From JAJFUI01 sp963754135 (lineage in GTDB: Bacteria > Planctomycetota > Planctomycetia > Pirellulales > Thermoguttaceae): DNA of 64,000 nucleotides. Made by a program: the position numbers and the translations under genes. Below are positions 18,968-27,767 of the stretch, piece by piece (positions within the stretch are counted from its first letter, which is position 1; each line of letters opens with the position of its first letter). The notes below the pieces were generated by a model that saw nothing but the letters and a program-made list of their open reading frames with translations, made no database searches and was not told where the DNA came from. The stretch spans positions 372,001-436,000 of the forward strand of contig CAVWEY010000004.1 in the NCBI GenBank assembly GCA_963754135.1, in the 5' to 3' direction.

Positions 18968-21653
18968 GGCCGCGGCGGCGCGCTGAGCAGGGTGACTTGC
19001 CGGTTGCCGTACTGGGCGAAGACGCGGAAGTAGATTCTCCCGTTCTGGCCGGCCGCGTCGCAGAACCGGCTGAGGGCGTCGAGTTGGCTCTTCTTGGCGG
19101 TGAGTTGCTTCAGTTCCTCTTCCGCTACCGGCCGCCGGGGGTCCCTCGGGTTCGGCGAGAGAGCTATCCAGGCCGCATTGGCTTGAGCCAGGGCGGCCTC
19201 CGTTTGCGCCGTCAGCCGCTCGATCTCCTTGATGCGCAAGGGCCTGAGCTGCGACTGGCCCGGCAACTGGCACAACAGCGAAAGCTCGATCTGCACCGAA
19301 TGGGCTTTCGGCTCGAATCGGACGCGGAGTAATACTTTCGGCAACTTGGGGTCGCCGAAGCTGACGTCGATCTTGTTCTTGCCCGCCCGGTCTGCCGCTC
19401 CTACGGTGTTGACGGGCATGGCCGAGTTGGGCAGCGCGTCGCTGAAGCGGGTGATTTGCAGCCGCAGCGCGGCGGGCTCGGGCAAGTCGAGCCGCTTGAA
19501 GTTCGTCCGGGCGACGGGCCGGTCCGTGTCCAGGAGAATCGGCGACTGGGGCTGCGGCCGGCAGAGCGATAGAAAGTGCTGCGCGGTGCCCGCCGACACC
19601 AGCAGCCCGCAGTTCCGCAGGTAGCCGGGAGAGGCCCCGGCGGCGCCGGAGAGCCAAGCGAAGGAAAGCGTCTGGCCATCGAGCCACAGCCGGGCCACGT
19701 CGTGCCGGGCGGGGGAGGCATCGGCCTTGGCCTCGGAGAGCCCGCGGATCAGCCAGGCCGCCCCCGACGGATCGGCGGCGTCCGGCTCGACGACGAACTT
19801 GCAGCCGCCGCGAGGGACGTCCGTGCCTCCCAGCAGCGCGATGCCCAACTTGGCGTCCGGCGCGAGGCGGACCTTGCCCAGCGCGAGCTTGTCCGCGGCG
19901 GGCGGAGCCTCTCCTTGCTCGGGCAAAGGCGGCAAGTCAACCGCGTCGGCAAACTCGCTGAGCGGTTCGACCTTTGGCGGCACTTTCGGTTGCGGCGGGA
20001 CCGCCGGCTTGCCCGGTTTCGAGGGCGGTTGCTTGGGCGGCGGTTGCGAAGGTCCCGGCTTGGCGGGCGCCGGCCCGGTGGAAGACTTTGGCGTTGGCGT
20101 CGGCGTCGGCTTGGGTTCCGGCATCGCCGGCTTGGAAACTTCCGGCTGGCGAGATTCTGTCCGGGGAGGGCTGGCCGCGGGCACCGCCGCGACGCGGTGG
20201 TCGGCGGCCAGTGGCGCAGGGGGCAACATCGGCCGGGACGGCTCCGGCTGGACCGCGTTCTCCGGAGGGCGTCCGGCTGGCCGCCGTCAGGGTCCCGTTG
20301 TCCGGCGCCGCGACCTCGTTTCCATCCCTCTGCCGACGATTTGCCACCACCATCACCGCCACGATCCCCAAGAGAACCAGCAGCGCTGCCGACGCGATGC
20401 CAAGGGTATGAAGCGGCGTGGCGAACAGCTTCGCCGAGATTCGCCCGAACGATCCCCTCTCCGGCGCGATTGGGCCGGTTGCCGGCGCAGCATCGAGCGG
20501 CTTTCCGGTGAGAATGCCGCTATCCTTCTTGCCCGGCGCCGGGCGGCGCGGCGCATCGTCGGTTCTGATCTTGGGAAGGCCCTCGCTGGGCGACTCCTCC
20601 AGCGGCCGTGCCCTGACGAGCGGGACGGCCCGTTTCAGCGCTGACGCCGCAGTGCGCCATTCAGCCAGCACGCGGCCCACTTCGGCCGCCGACTGATAGC
20701 GGTCGTCGGCCCGCTTGGCCATCATCTTGGCACAGATGGCGGCCAGGTCGGGGGGCACGCCCGGCCGTTCGGCGCGAATAGCCGCCGGCTCTTGCGTCTG
20801 GTGCTTGAGGATCCGCTCTGCCAGTGTCCCTTGCGGAAACGGGGGATGGCCCGTCAGCAGGAAGTAGAACGTACATCCCAAGGAGTAAACGTCCGCCCGG
20901 CAATCCAAGTCCGGCCCCTCGATCGCCTGCTCGGGGGCGAGGTAGTCGACCGAGCCAAGCACCCGCTCCCCCGAGCCGGCCGCCTCCGGCTCCTCGCCGT
21001 GGGTGAGGCGGGCCAGGCCCATGTCCAGGATTTTGACCACCCCTTGCACGTTGACCAGCAGGTTCGAGGGCTTGATGTCGCAGTGGATCATGTTCCGCCG
21101 GTGGGCGTGATCGAGGCCCTCGGCCGCCTGGCGGACATAGTCCGCGGCCAGCCGGCATTCCAGCGGGCCGTCCTCCTCCACCAGCCGTTGCAGGTCCAGC
21201 CCCTCGACGTACTCCATCACCATGTAATAGCGGTCCCCCTCGTTGTCGACGCTGTACGCCTGGACGATGTTCGGATGGTCGAGGGCGGCGATGGCGCGGG
21301 CCTCGGCCAGGAACCGGTCGAGCGAGGCCCGGTCCTTGCGGCCCTGACGGGAGATGATCTTCAGCGCCACGCGGCGGTTCATCGTCACGTGTTGGCCGAG
21401 AAAGACGCTCCCCATTCCGCCCCGGCCCAGCAGCTCGATGAGGCGATATTTGCCGAGATAGAAAGAACTTCGGCCCGCCAGCAATTGGCCCGCCTGCCAA
21501 CGGGTGATGAGTTCCCGCCGGGCAAGCGCTTTGGCAATGGCCGTCGGGGCCTCCCCCTCGCGCGGATTCGCGGGCCTGGGCCAACTGCGACGGGGTCAGC
21601 AGCTTGCTCTTCTGGAGGATCGCAAAGAATTCCTCGGAGGTCGTGACCGCCAT
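18964..21653 (-). CDS. Membrane-anchored Ser/Thr protein kinase, frameshifted
   Basis: About 896 residues. A short N-terminal segment (EEFFAILQKSKLLTPSQLAQ, LITRWQAGQLLAG) precedes the kinase domain, which starts at YRLIELLGRGGMGSVFLGQ near residue 68. ATP Lys is in VALKII; the catalytic loop reads MIHCDIKPSN, so Cys replaces the usual Arg of HRD, and the metal loop reads DMG instead of DFG; VDYLAPEQ closes the activation segment. A membrane helix (LGIASAALLVLLGIVAVMVV) lies near residue 418, followed by a Pro/Lys-rich linker and a ~330-residue extracytoplasmic domain. Frameshifts are inferred near 21562 (a G-run) and 20222. The ligand sensed by the outer domain is unknown. Confidence 0.85.
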
Positions 21654-21878
21654 AGTATCCAGTTTACCAAGCGGGGGGAGCCGCCGCAAATCCTGCCCCC
21701 CGGCCACCACCCGAAATGCTCAAGACGGGGGGCCGTTTATAGGACAGATGAGACCGCTGCGGGAAACGGACGGGCGTTCTCGCCCTTCGCATTCCGCCTG
21801 ATGAACAGATTCAGGCCTGACAGCGTTGCGGGCAGGTTTCCGGGACGCTGACAACGGCTGTCAACGGGTTGCGGGGAG

Positions 21879-21951
21879 TGGAGCCGACCGGGATCGAACC
21901 GGCAACCTCCTGGTTGCAAACCAGGCGCTCTCCCAACTGAGCTACGGCCCC
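21879..21951 (-). tRNA. tRNA-Ala (anticodon TGC)
   Basis: Read on the minus strand the 73-nt gene starts GGGGCCGTAGCTCAGTTGGG and ends with the complementary CGGCTCC and discriminator A. The acceptor stem pairs seven bases; the anticodon arm ctggt/accag encloses tttgcaa with TGC at 21916-21918; the T arm contains ggttcgatccc. No CCA is encoded. It lies alone between the kinase and a small plus-strand gene. Confidence 0.97.
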
Positions 21952-22070
21952 GAAGCAAGGATTCTCCAGTATAGCTGAGGTTTCGCTTTTGGGAAAGTGC
22001 CGCCGCAATAGTTGACGGAGGGCGGCCGTTCCGCGAGAATCAGGGCACCCCTTTTCCGGAGGTTCCTCCC

Positions 22071-22391
22071 ATGAAAACCGTCGTTGTCCAGGCCCAGCAA
22101 CGCTGGGACTACTGCTTCGAGACCCGCAAGACCGAGACCGCCCTCTTGACCATGCTCAACAAGCTCGGCCAGGAGGGTTGGGACCTGGTCGAGGTGCTCT
22201 ACTACAAAGACGTCAAGGGAATCATGTCTTGGACGGCATTCATGAAGCGTCCGAGTCTTGGGCAAGCGCCGGCGGCGGGCCAGCAGGCGGCCGCTTCCGG
22301 CGGCGTACATGCCGGTCCGACGCCGGCAAAACCGGCCGAACCGCAAGGCTTCGATCTCGCCGGCGAGGACTTCCAAGTGAAGCCGGAATGA
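22071..22391 (+). CDS. DUF4177-like small protein
   Basis: A 106-residue protein preceded by cggaggttcctccc. The first ~60 residues (RWDYCFETRKTETALLTMLN, KLGQEGWDLVEVLYY) match the pattern of DUF4177, a small domain where a short strand-helix unit carries LxxLGxEGWELV. The remainder is an Ala/Pro/Gly-rich tail. No function is established for the family that I can state. It is followed 57 bp later by the sugar kinase gene. Confidence 0.7.
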   Translation: MKTVVVQAQQRWDYCFETRKTETALLTMLNKLGQEGWDLVEVLYYKDVKGIMSWTAFMKRPSLGQAPAAGQQAAASGGVHAGPTPAKPAEPQGFDLAGEDFQVKPE

Positions 22392-22448
22392 GTAGCTGTT
22401 GCCGGGCCGTTACGATAACGACGGTCACGGCAAACGGATGTCGCGAAG

Positions 22449-23908
22449 GTGGGAATTGTGGACGACGAGCAGCTCTTGGCCGTTGGTCTCGACGCCGGCA
22501 CCCGAGGGGTCCGCGCCCTGGCGATCGACTTGACGGGGCGGGTCGTCGCCACCGGCCGGGCCGATTTTCCCGCTCACAGCCAACGCAGTGAAGGGGTCCT
22601 GGCGGAGCAAGACCCTCGGGCGTGGACCACGGCCGCCCAAACGGCGCTGCAAAGCACTACCGCGGCGCTGCCGGCCGGGAGCAAGATCATCGGCGTCGGG
22701 GTCGATGCGACTTCCGGCACCTTCCTGCTCGCCGACGCGCAGAACCGCCCGCTGGGGCCGGCAATCATGTACAACGACCTGCGGGCGACGGCGCAGGCGC
22801 CGCGGGCCGCCGAGGCGCTGCGGGCGCGCTCGGGCCGTACGGCATTGAGATCGCCGCCGCCTTCGCGCTGCCCAAAATCCTGCACTTGGCCGCCACGCAA
22901 CCGCAGCTCTTTGGCCGGTGCCGGCGCATCATCCACCAGACAGATTGGATCGTCGGCATGCTCTGTGGGCGGTACGACGTGACCGACATCTCCACGGCTC
23001 TGAAGACCGGGGCGCATCCTGAGACGCTCGCCTGGCCGGAACCGATTTTCCGCGACCTGGGGCTTCCCCGCGGCATCTTTCCTCAGGTGGTTCTTCCCGG
23101 CACGCCGGTTGGCGAAGTCACGCCGGCCGCCGCAGCGATGACGGGCCTGCCCGCCGGGACCCCCGTCGTGGCCGGCTGCACCGACGGGACTGCCGGCTGC
23201 CTGGCCTCGGGGGCGGCGGCCGTGGGCGACCTCAACGTGACATTGGGCACAACGCTGGTCTTCAAGGCCGTGGCGGCCGAACCGCTCATCGATCCGGCGG
23301 GCGCCGTCTATAACCATCGCCATCCGGCGGGCGGGTTTCTCCCCGGCGCAGCATCGAGCACCGGCGGCGCTCGGATCCCGGAGCACTTCGCCGCGGCCGA
23401 CTTGGGCCAACTCGGCAGCCAGGCGGCCGCCCTGCTTCCGACGCGCCGGCTCGTGTATCCCCTTACGACAACCGGCGAGCGTTTTCCCTTCGCGATGCCT
23501 ACGGCTGAAGGCTTCGGCCTACGGGAGATCGCATCACCGGCGGAGCGGTTCGCCGCCGGCATGGAAGGGACTGCGCAAATCGAGCGGCTGGGAATCGAGC
23601 GGCTGGAGTCGCTCGGCTTACGGGTGGGGCCAATCATTTTTGCCACCGGTGGCGGCGCGGCCTCCGACGTCTGGCTGCGGGTCCGGGCCTCGGCCGCGCG
23701 GAGGACGTACGCCGTCCCCGAACAGCCGGAGTGTGCGGTCGGGGCGGCGGTCTTGGCCGCCGCGGCCTTCCTCGGCGATTTCGCCCGCGCGGCCCAGTCG
23801 CTGGTCCGCATCGGCCGGCAGGTGGAGCCGGACGTGCAACTCGCCGCCGCCTATGACGAGGAGTTCATCAAATTCAAGGCGGAACTGCACCGGCGAGGAT
23901 ACACGTGA
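22449..23908 (+). CDS. FGGY-family carbohydrate kinase, frameshifted
   Basis: About 486 residues. The N-terminal phosphate loop is LLAVGLDAGTRGVRALAID, followed by GVDATSGTFLL; the C-terminal lobe contains VVAGCTDGTAGCLASGA, with the catalytic Asp, and the adenosine-binding IIFATGGGAASDVWLRVRA. These are marks of xylulokinase/rhamnulokinase-type enzymes that phosphorylate a ketose. The frame changes near 22835. The start is a GTG at 22449; another GTG three codons later is possible. A class II aldolase follows at once, so the pair probably phosphorylates and then splits a deoxy- or pentulose sugar. Confidence 0.85.
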
Positions 23909-23916
23909 GCATTCTA

Positions 23917-24664
23917 ATGAACGATATTCTTGGATGAACTGGTAGGCATGTCGGCCGAGTTGGGCGCGCTCGCCCATGATCTGGCGATCCTCGGCGAGGG
24001 GAATACGTCCGTGCGGGCGGATGCGGACACGTTTTGGGTCAAGGCCTCGGGCATCCAGCTTGGGCGGGCCGGGCGAGATGGATTCGTCCGCGTCCGCTTC
24101 GCGCCCATCCTTGCCGCAATGGACGGCCCGATGCTGGATGACGCGTCGCTGAAGCAATTACTCAAGACGGCCACGGTGGAAGGCCAACGGCTCCCGTCGA
24201 TCGAGACGTTCCTCCACGCCCTTTGCCTCCGGCAGGAGGGCGTCCAATTCGTCGGACACACGCATCCCTCGGCCGCCGTGGGACTGCTCAGCAGTCTTCG
24301 CAGCCGCGACTTGTTCGCCGGCTGCCTGTTTCCGGATCAAATCGTGGTCCTCGGTCCGGCCCTGGCCTACGTGCCGTATGCCGATCCGGGCCTGCCGTTG
24401 GCGCTGATGGTCCGGCGGGCCCTGATGGATTTCCTCGGCCGCTGCCGGCGGGGGCCTAAAGTGCTGCTGATGGAGAATCATGGTGTCATCGCGCTCGGCG
24501 CCACCGCCCAAGAGGTGCTCAATATCACGCACATGCTCGTGAAAACCTGCCGGATTCTCGCCCACAGCATCATGGCCGGCGGGCCAAGGTTCCTCCCGCC
24601 AACTCAGGTTGATCGCATCGACAAGCGGCCGGATGAGCTGGCTCGACGCAAGGGCTTTGTGTGA
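23917..24664 (+). CDS. Class II aldolase/adducin-family protein, probable frameshift at the N-terminus
   Basis: About 249 residues. GEGNTSVRADADTFWVKASG is the phosphate-binding start of the class II aldolase fold, HTHPSA (near 24258) supplies two zinc histidines, and ENHGVIALG a third. Family members cleave fuculose-, rhamnulose- or ribulose-phosphates or epimerise them. An ATG at 23917 followed by NDIL is out of frame by one base, and dropping one T near 23930 gives MNDILDELVGMSAELG; otherwise the frame opens at TTG 23930. The gene directly follows the FGGY kinase and is probably co-transcribed. Confidence 0.8.
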
Positions 24665-25101
24665 ACCGGTCTGAAATTCCGCCGCCCGACCATCCAACTC
24701 GCCGCCGGCGGAAATTCAGCAAGCTGCTGACCAACTGGCGAGACGTGCCGAACCTTCACTCGTCCCCACCCATGAGAGGGCTGGAGAAGTGTAGAACTGG
24801 AAATCCCGCGGTCTGCTGACCAACTGTCCGGCACGCCCTCGCTCGCGCGTCGGGCTGGTGTTTGGCGGCGTGAAATGCGGGCTAACCCGCTTGACGGGTG
24901 TTTCCCGCGGTTCGGCCGGCCGTAGAATTCTTACGGCTTGAGAAGAGCGCGCGAGAGTAATCAGGAAGTCGCGCGAGCACCTGCCATATATTCCTTTTCC
25001 GAGCGCGCCGTCCACAGGACGTTCCGGCAAGGCCCTTAGGACAACCGGGCTCCGGCCGGCGGCGGCGGGCTCTTCTCGGTTGTCGTAAAGGGGTATGAGC
25101 G
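24665..25101. other. Intergenic region with first copy of a duplicated leader
   Basis: This 437-bp gap has no gene I can support. The first half contains a degraded repeat with the motif ctgctgaccaactg twice (near 24724 and 24816). From about 24880 to 25100 it carries a leader that is repeated ahead of the next gene (26307-26530). Confidence 0.55.
24880..25100 (+). promoter_or_regulatory. Duplicated 5' leader, copy 1, with two hairpins
   Basis: Shared blocks with 26307-26530 in the same order: ggctaacccgctt, ttcggccggccgtagaat, gagaagagcgcgcgaga, gagcgcgccgtc, ttccggcaaggcccttagga followed by caaccggg, and ggggtatga just before the start codon. Two hairpins can form: gcgcgcga with tcgcgcg, and gacaaccg with cggttgtc. 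Stems are kept in both copies while loops differ. It may hold a promoter and an RNA control element; I do not recognise a known riboswitch. Confidence 0.5.
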
Positions 25102-26265
25102 ATGTACCGGATATTTTCATGGCGGGCCGGCATGGCGTGCCTGTTGAGCGCGGCCGTGGTGGCCCTGTTGTCGCCGGCGGCGCCGGCCCACGGTGCCCCA
25201 GGCGGCTTTTCCGGCGGGCACGTCAGCGGCTCGATGGGCATGCATAGCAGTTTCGGCGGCATGCACGGCAGCAGTTTCAGCGGCGTCCACGTCAACAGCG
25301 GGTTCGTCTCGCATCCCGGCTGGACGACCGGCCGAGCCTATGTCGCCCCGCACGTGGCCTACCGCGCCGTCGTGCCCGGAAACGCCGTGCGGTTCAACAC
25401 GTTCGGCCGGACGGGAGTTGCCTACCGCAACAACTGGTGGGCGGCCCGCTCGTGGGCGAATCCCGGCTGGGCCGGCTGGAACCGCTGGTGGTACTACGGC
25501 CGCTGGTGGCCCTGGTACAGCTTCGCCTGGTGGCCCGGCTATTACAACTACGGCTACGTGTATCCGTATAGCACCGGCTACTACGGCGACTACGCCTACG
25601 ACGTGACGCCGTATGTAAGCAACTACGGAGCGGCCGCGCCGGTTGTCGAGGAGGCGATCCCGCCTGAAACGGCCGTCGAGCCGTCCGCCGAGTCAGCCGC
25701 TGAGCCGTCCAACTTCTATACGCAGGCCGTGGCGGCGTTCCAGGAGGGCAACTACGGCAACGCCCTGCGTCTGGCCGGACATGCCGCGGTGGACGACCCG
25801 CGGAACCCCGACGTTCACCTGCTGATGATGCTGGGGTTGTTCGCCATGGGCCAGTACCGCGGTGCGGCGATGGAGGGCCATGCGGTGGCCGCCTTGGGCG
25901 GAGTGCCCGATTGGCCCACGGTGTACCGGTTCTACGGCAACGTGGGACCGTATACGGAGCAGCTTCGGGCGTTGGAGAAGTTCGTCCATGACAATCCGAA
26001 GGCGGCCGAGGGGCGGTTCCTGCTGGGTGTGCAGTACATGATCGCCGGCCATGGGGACGTAGCCAAGGACGAGTTTCTGCTGGCCCTGACCGCGACGCCG
26101 CAAGACCACATTGCGGCGGACCTGCTGACAAAGGAAGGCGGAACGATACCGCCGGAGATCGCCGTGCAACTGGCCAAGCCGCCGGTCGGGCCGGGCGGGA
26201 TGATGACCGGCCCGGAGACCAACACGGCGCGGAAGCTGCCGGTGCCGCCGACGCCGCAGCATTAG
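25102..26265 (+). CDS. Secreted Tyr/Gly-rich protein with C-terminal TPR-like domain, paralogue 1
   Basis: A 387-residue protein with a signal peptide (MACLLSAAVVALLSPAAPAHG). The mature N-terminal half is low complexity, first Gly/Ser/His-rich, then Trp/Tyr-rich (GRWWPWYSFAWWPGYYNYGY). From about residue 205 a TPR-like helical domain begins: FYTQAVAAFQEGNYGNALRLAGHAAVDD. It ends in a tail GPETNTARKLPVPPTPQH that is nearly identical in the downstream paralogue. Probably a cell-envelope protein in which the aromatic/glycine region sticks to surfaces and the TPR part binds a partner; this is inference. Confidence 0.75.
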   Translation: MYRIFSWRAGMACLLSAAVVALLSPAAPAHGAPGGFSGGHVSGSMGMHSSFGGMHGSSFSGVHVNSGFVSHPGWTTGRAYVAPHVAYRAVVPGNAVRFNTFGRTGVAYRNNWWAARSWANPGWAGWNRWWYYGRWWPWYSFAWWPGYYNYGYVYPYSTGYYGDYAYDVTPYVSNYGAAAPVVEEAIPPETAVEPSAESAAEPSNFYTQAVAAFQEGNYGNALRLAGHAAVDDPRNPDVHLLMMLGLFAMGQYRGAAMEGHAVAALGGVPDWPTVYRFYGNVGPYTEQLRALEKFVHDNPKAAEGRFLLGVQYMIAGHGDVAKDEFLLALTATPQDHIAADLLTKEGGTIPPEIAVQLAKPPVGPGGMMTGPETNTARKLPVPPTPQH

Positions 26266-26306
26266 GGCTTTGGAAAACAATTGGTTGCCCAATTTCACCG
26301 TCAAGC

Positions 26307-26530
26307 GGCTAACCCGCTTGGCGGGTAGTTTCTGCGCTTCGGCCGGCCGTAGAATACCTATGGATTGAGAAGAGCGCGCGAGATGAGTCAGTCAGAATGT
26401 CTCGCGCGCACAACTTTTTTTCTTTTCCCGAGCGCGCCGTCAACAGGAGGTTCCGGCAAGGCCCTTAGGACAACCGGGCCGAGCCGGCGGCGGCGTGTCT
26501 TTTCCGGTTGTCAGGAAGGGGTATGAAGCG
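26307..26530 (+). promoter_or_regulatory. Duplicated 5' leader, copy 2, with two hairpins
   Basis: Second copy of the leader described at 24880-25100. The stems are longer here: gcgcgcgaga with tctcgcgcgc, and gacaaccgg with ccggttgtc. The block ends with aaggggtatgaagcg before the ATG at 26531, parallel to the first copy, which supports that start for both genes. Confidence 0.5.
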
Positions 26531-27673
26531 ATGTTCAGAACACATTCATTGCGGATCGCGACGGCGTGCCTGTTGAGCGCGGGAGTGGTGGCCCTGTTTT
26601 CGCCAATGGCGCTGGCCCACGGCGGCGGCGGCGGAGGCGGCCACGGCGGCGGCTTTGGTGGTGGCGGCTTCGGTGGCGGCGGCCACTTTGGCGGCGGCAG
26701 CTTCGGTGGAGGCGGCTTCGGCGGCCACTTTGGCGGCAGCTATGCCGGCGGTTACGGCGGCGGTTACGGCGGTGAACACCTCGGCGGCTACGGCGTCGGT
26801 GGCCGCATCGGCGGTTATGGCGCCTTGAACGCCAGCCGTCCCTACGACCGCGGATTCTGGAACAACGAGTTTGGCCGCGGCGGAGAATTCCCCGAGCACG
26901 GCTTCGGCTTCGGCGGCCCGTTCTACGGCTACAACTGGTGGCCGTGGTATGGTTTCGGCGGCTACTATGGCGGCTACTACCCGTACGGCGCCGGATATTA
27001 CGGAGATTACGGCTACGACAACGGGTTGTATGCGCCGGATTATACAGTAGCCGACGCGAGCGGCGGGATGCCGGACATGACGACGGTGCCGCAGCCCGCG
27101 GCCAGCCGGGAGCCGTCCGAGTACTTTACGGAGGCGGTGGCCGCGTTCCAGAGCGGTGACTATGCCAACGCCGTTCGTTTGGCCGGTCACGCCGCGATTG
27201 ACCAGCCGCGGGACGCCAACGTCCACCTGCTGTTGTCAATGGGGTTGTTTGCCCTGGGCAACTACCGCGGGGCCGCAATGGAAGCCCACGCGGTGGCCGC
27301 GCTGGGACCAATCCCCGACTGGAACACCGTGTACGGATTCTACGGCGACGTGGAGACGTACACGAAACAACTCCGGGCTTTGGAGACGTTCGTCCATAAC
27401 AACCCGAAGGCGCCCGAGGGGCAGTTCCTGCTGGGCTTCGTGTACCTGATCGACGGCTACCAGAGCGCCGCCAGGGACGAGTTCCTCCCGGCGCTGATGG
27501 CGGCGCCACAGGACCGGATTGCGGCGGAGTTGTTGACGAAAGCGGGCGGCACGGTGCCGGCCGCGATCGTCAAGCAACTGGCCAAGCAACCCGCCGCGCC
27601 GGGCCGGACGACGATCGGCCCGGAGACCAACACGGCGCGGAAGTTGCCTGTGCCGCCGATGCCACGGCAGTGA
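26531..27673 (+). CDS. Secreted Gly-rich protein with C-terminal TPR-like domain, paralogue 2
   Basis: About 380 residues, a tandem paralogue of the upstream gene. The start at 26531 (MFRTHSLRIATACLLSAG) is chosen by alignment with the paralogue rather than the ATG at 26495. After the signal peptide comes a long Gly-rich tract with GGGGFGG-type units, then a Tyr/Trp/Gly section, and from about residue 200 the TPR-like domain (YFTEAVAAFQSGDYANAVRL). The C-terminal domains of the two proteins are far more alike than the low-complexity N-terminal halves, which suggests that the TPR part is the constrained one. Confidence 0.75.
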   Translation: MFRTHSLRIATACLLSAGVVALFSPMALAHGGGGGGGHGGGFGGGGFGGGGHFGGGSFGGGGFGGHFGGSYAGGYGGGYGGEHLGGYGVGGRIGGYGALNASRPYDRGFWNNEFGRGGEFPEHGFGFGGPFYGYNWWPWYGFGGYYGGYYPYGAGYYGDYGYDNGLYAPDYTVADASGGMPDMTTVPQPAASREPSEYFTEAVAAFQSGDYANAVRLAGHAAIDQPRDANVHLLLSMGLFALGNYRGAAMEAHAVAALGPIPDWNTVYGFYGDVETYTKQLRALETFVHNNPKAPEGQFLLGFVYLIDGYQSAARDEFLPALMAAPQDRIAAELLTKAGGTVPAAIVKQLAKQPAAPGRTTIGPETNTARKLPVPPMPRQ

Positions 27674-27678
27674 CGGCT

Positions 27679-27767
27679 GGGGTCAGACCGTGATTAGTGA
27701 TTAGCGGGAGACGGTTTTCCTTTACTGAAGGCGTAGTCCCGCTAATCACTAATCACGGTCTGACCCC
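27679..27767. repeat. Perfect 31-bp inverted repeat
   Basis: Arms at 27679-27709 and 27737-27767 are exact reverse complements (31 bp each) around a 27-base loop; the left arm starts ggggtcagaccgtgattagt. The right arm supplies the last residues and the stop codon of the FtsK-like gene on the minus strand. It could act as a bidirectional hairpin between convergent genes. Confidence 0.9.
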
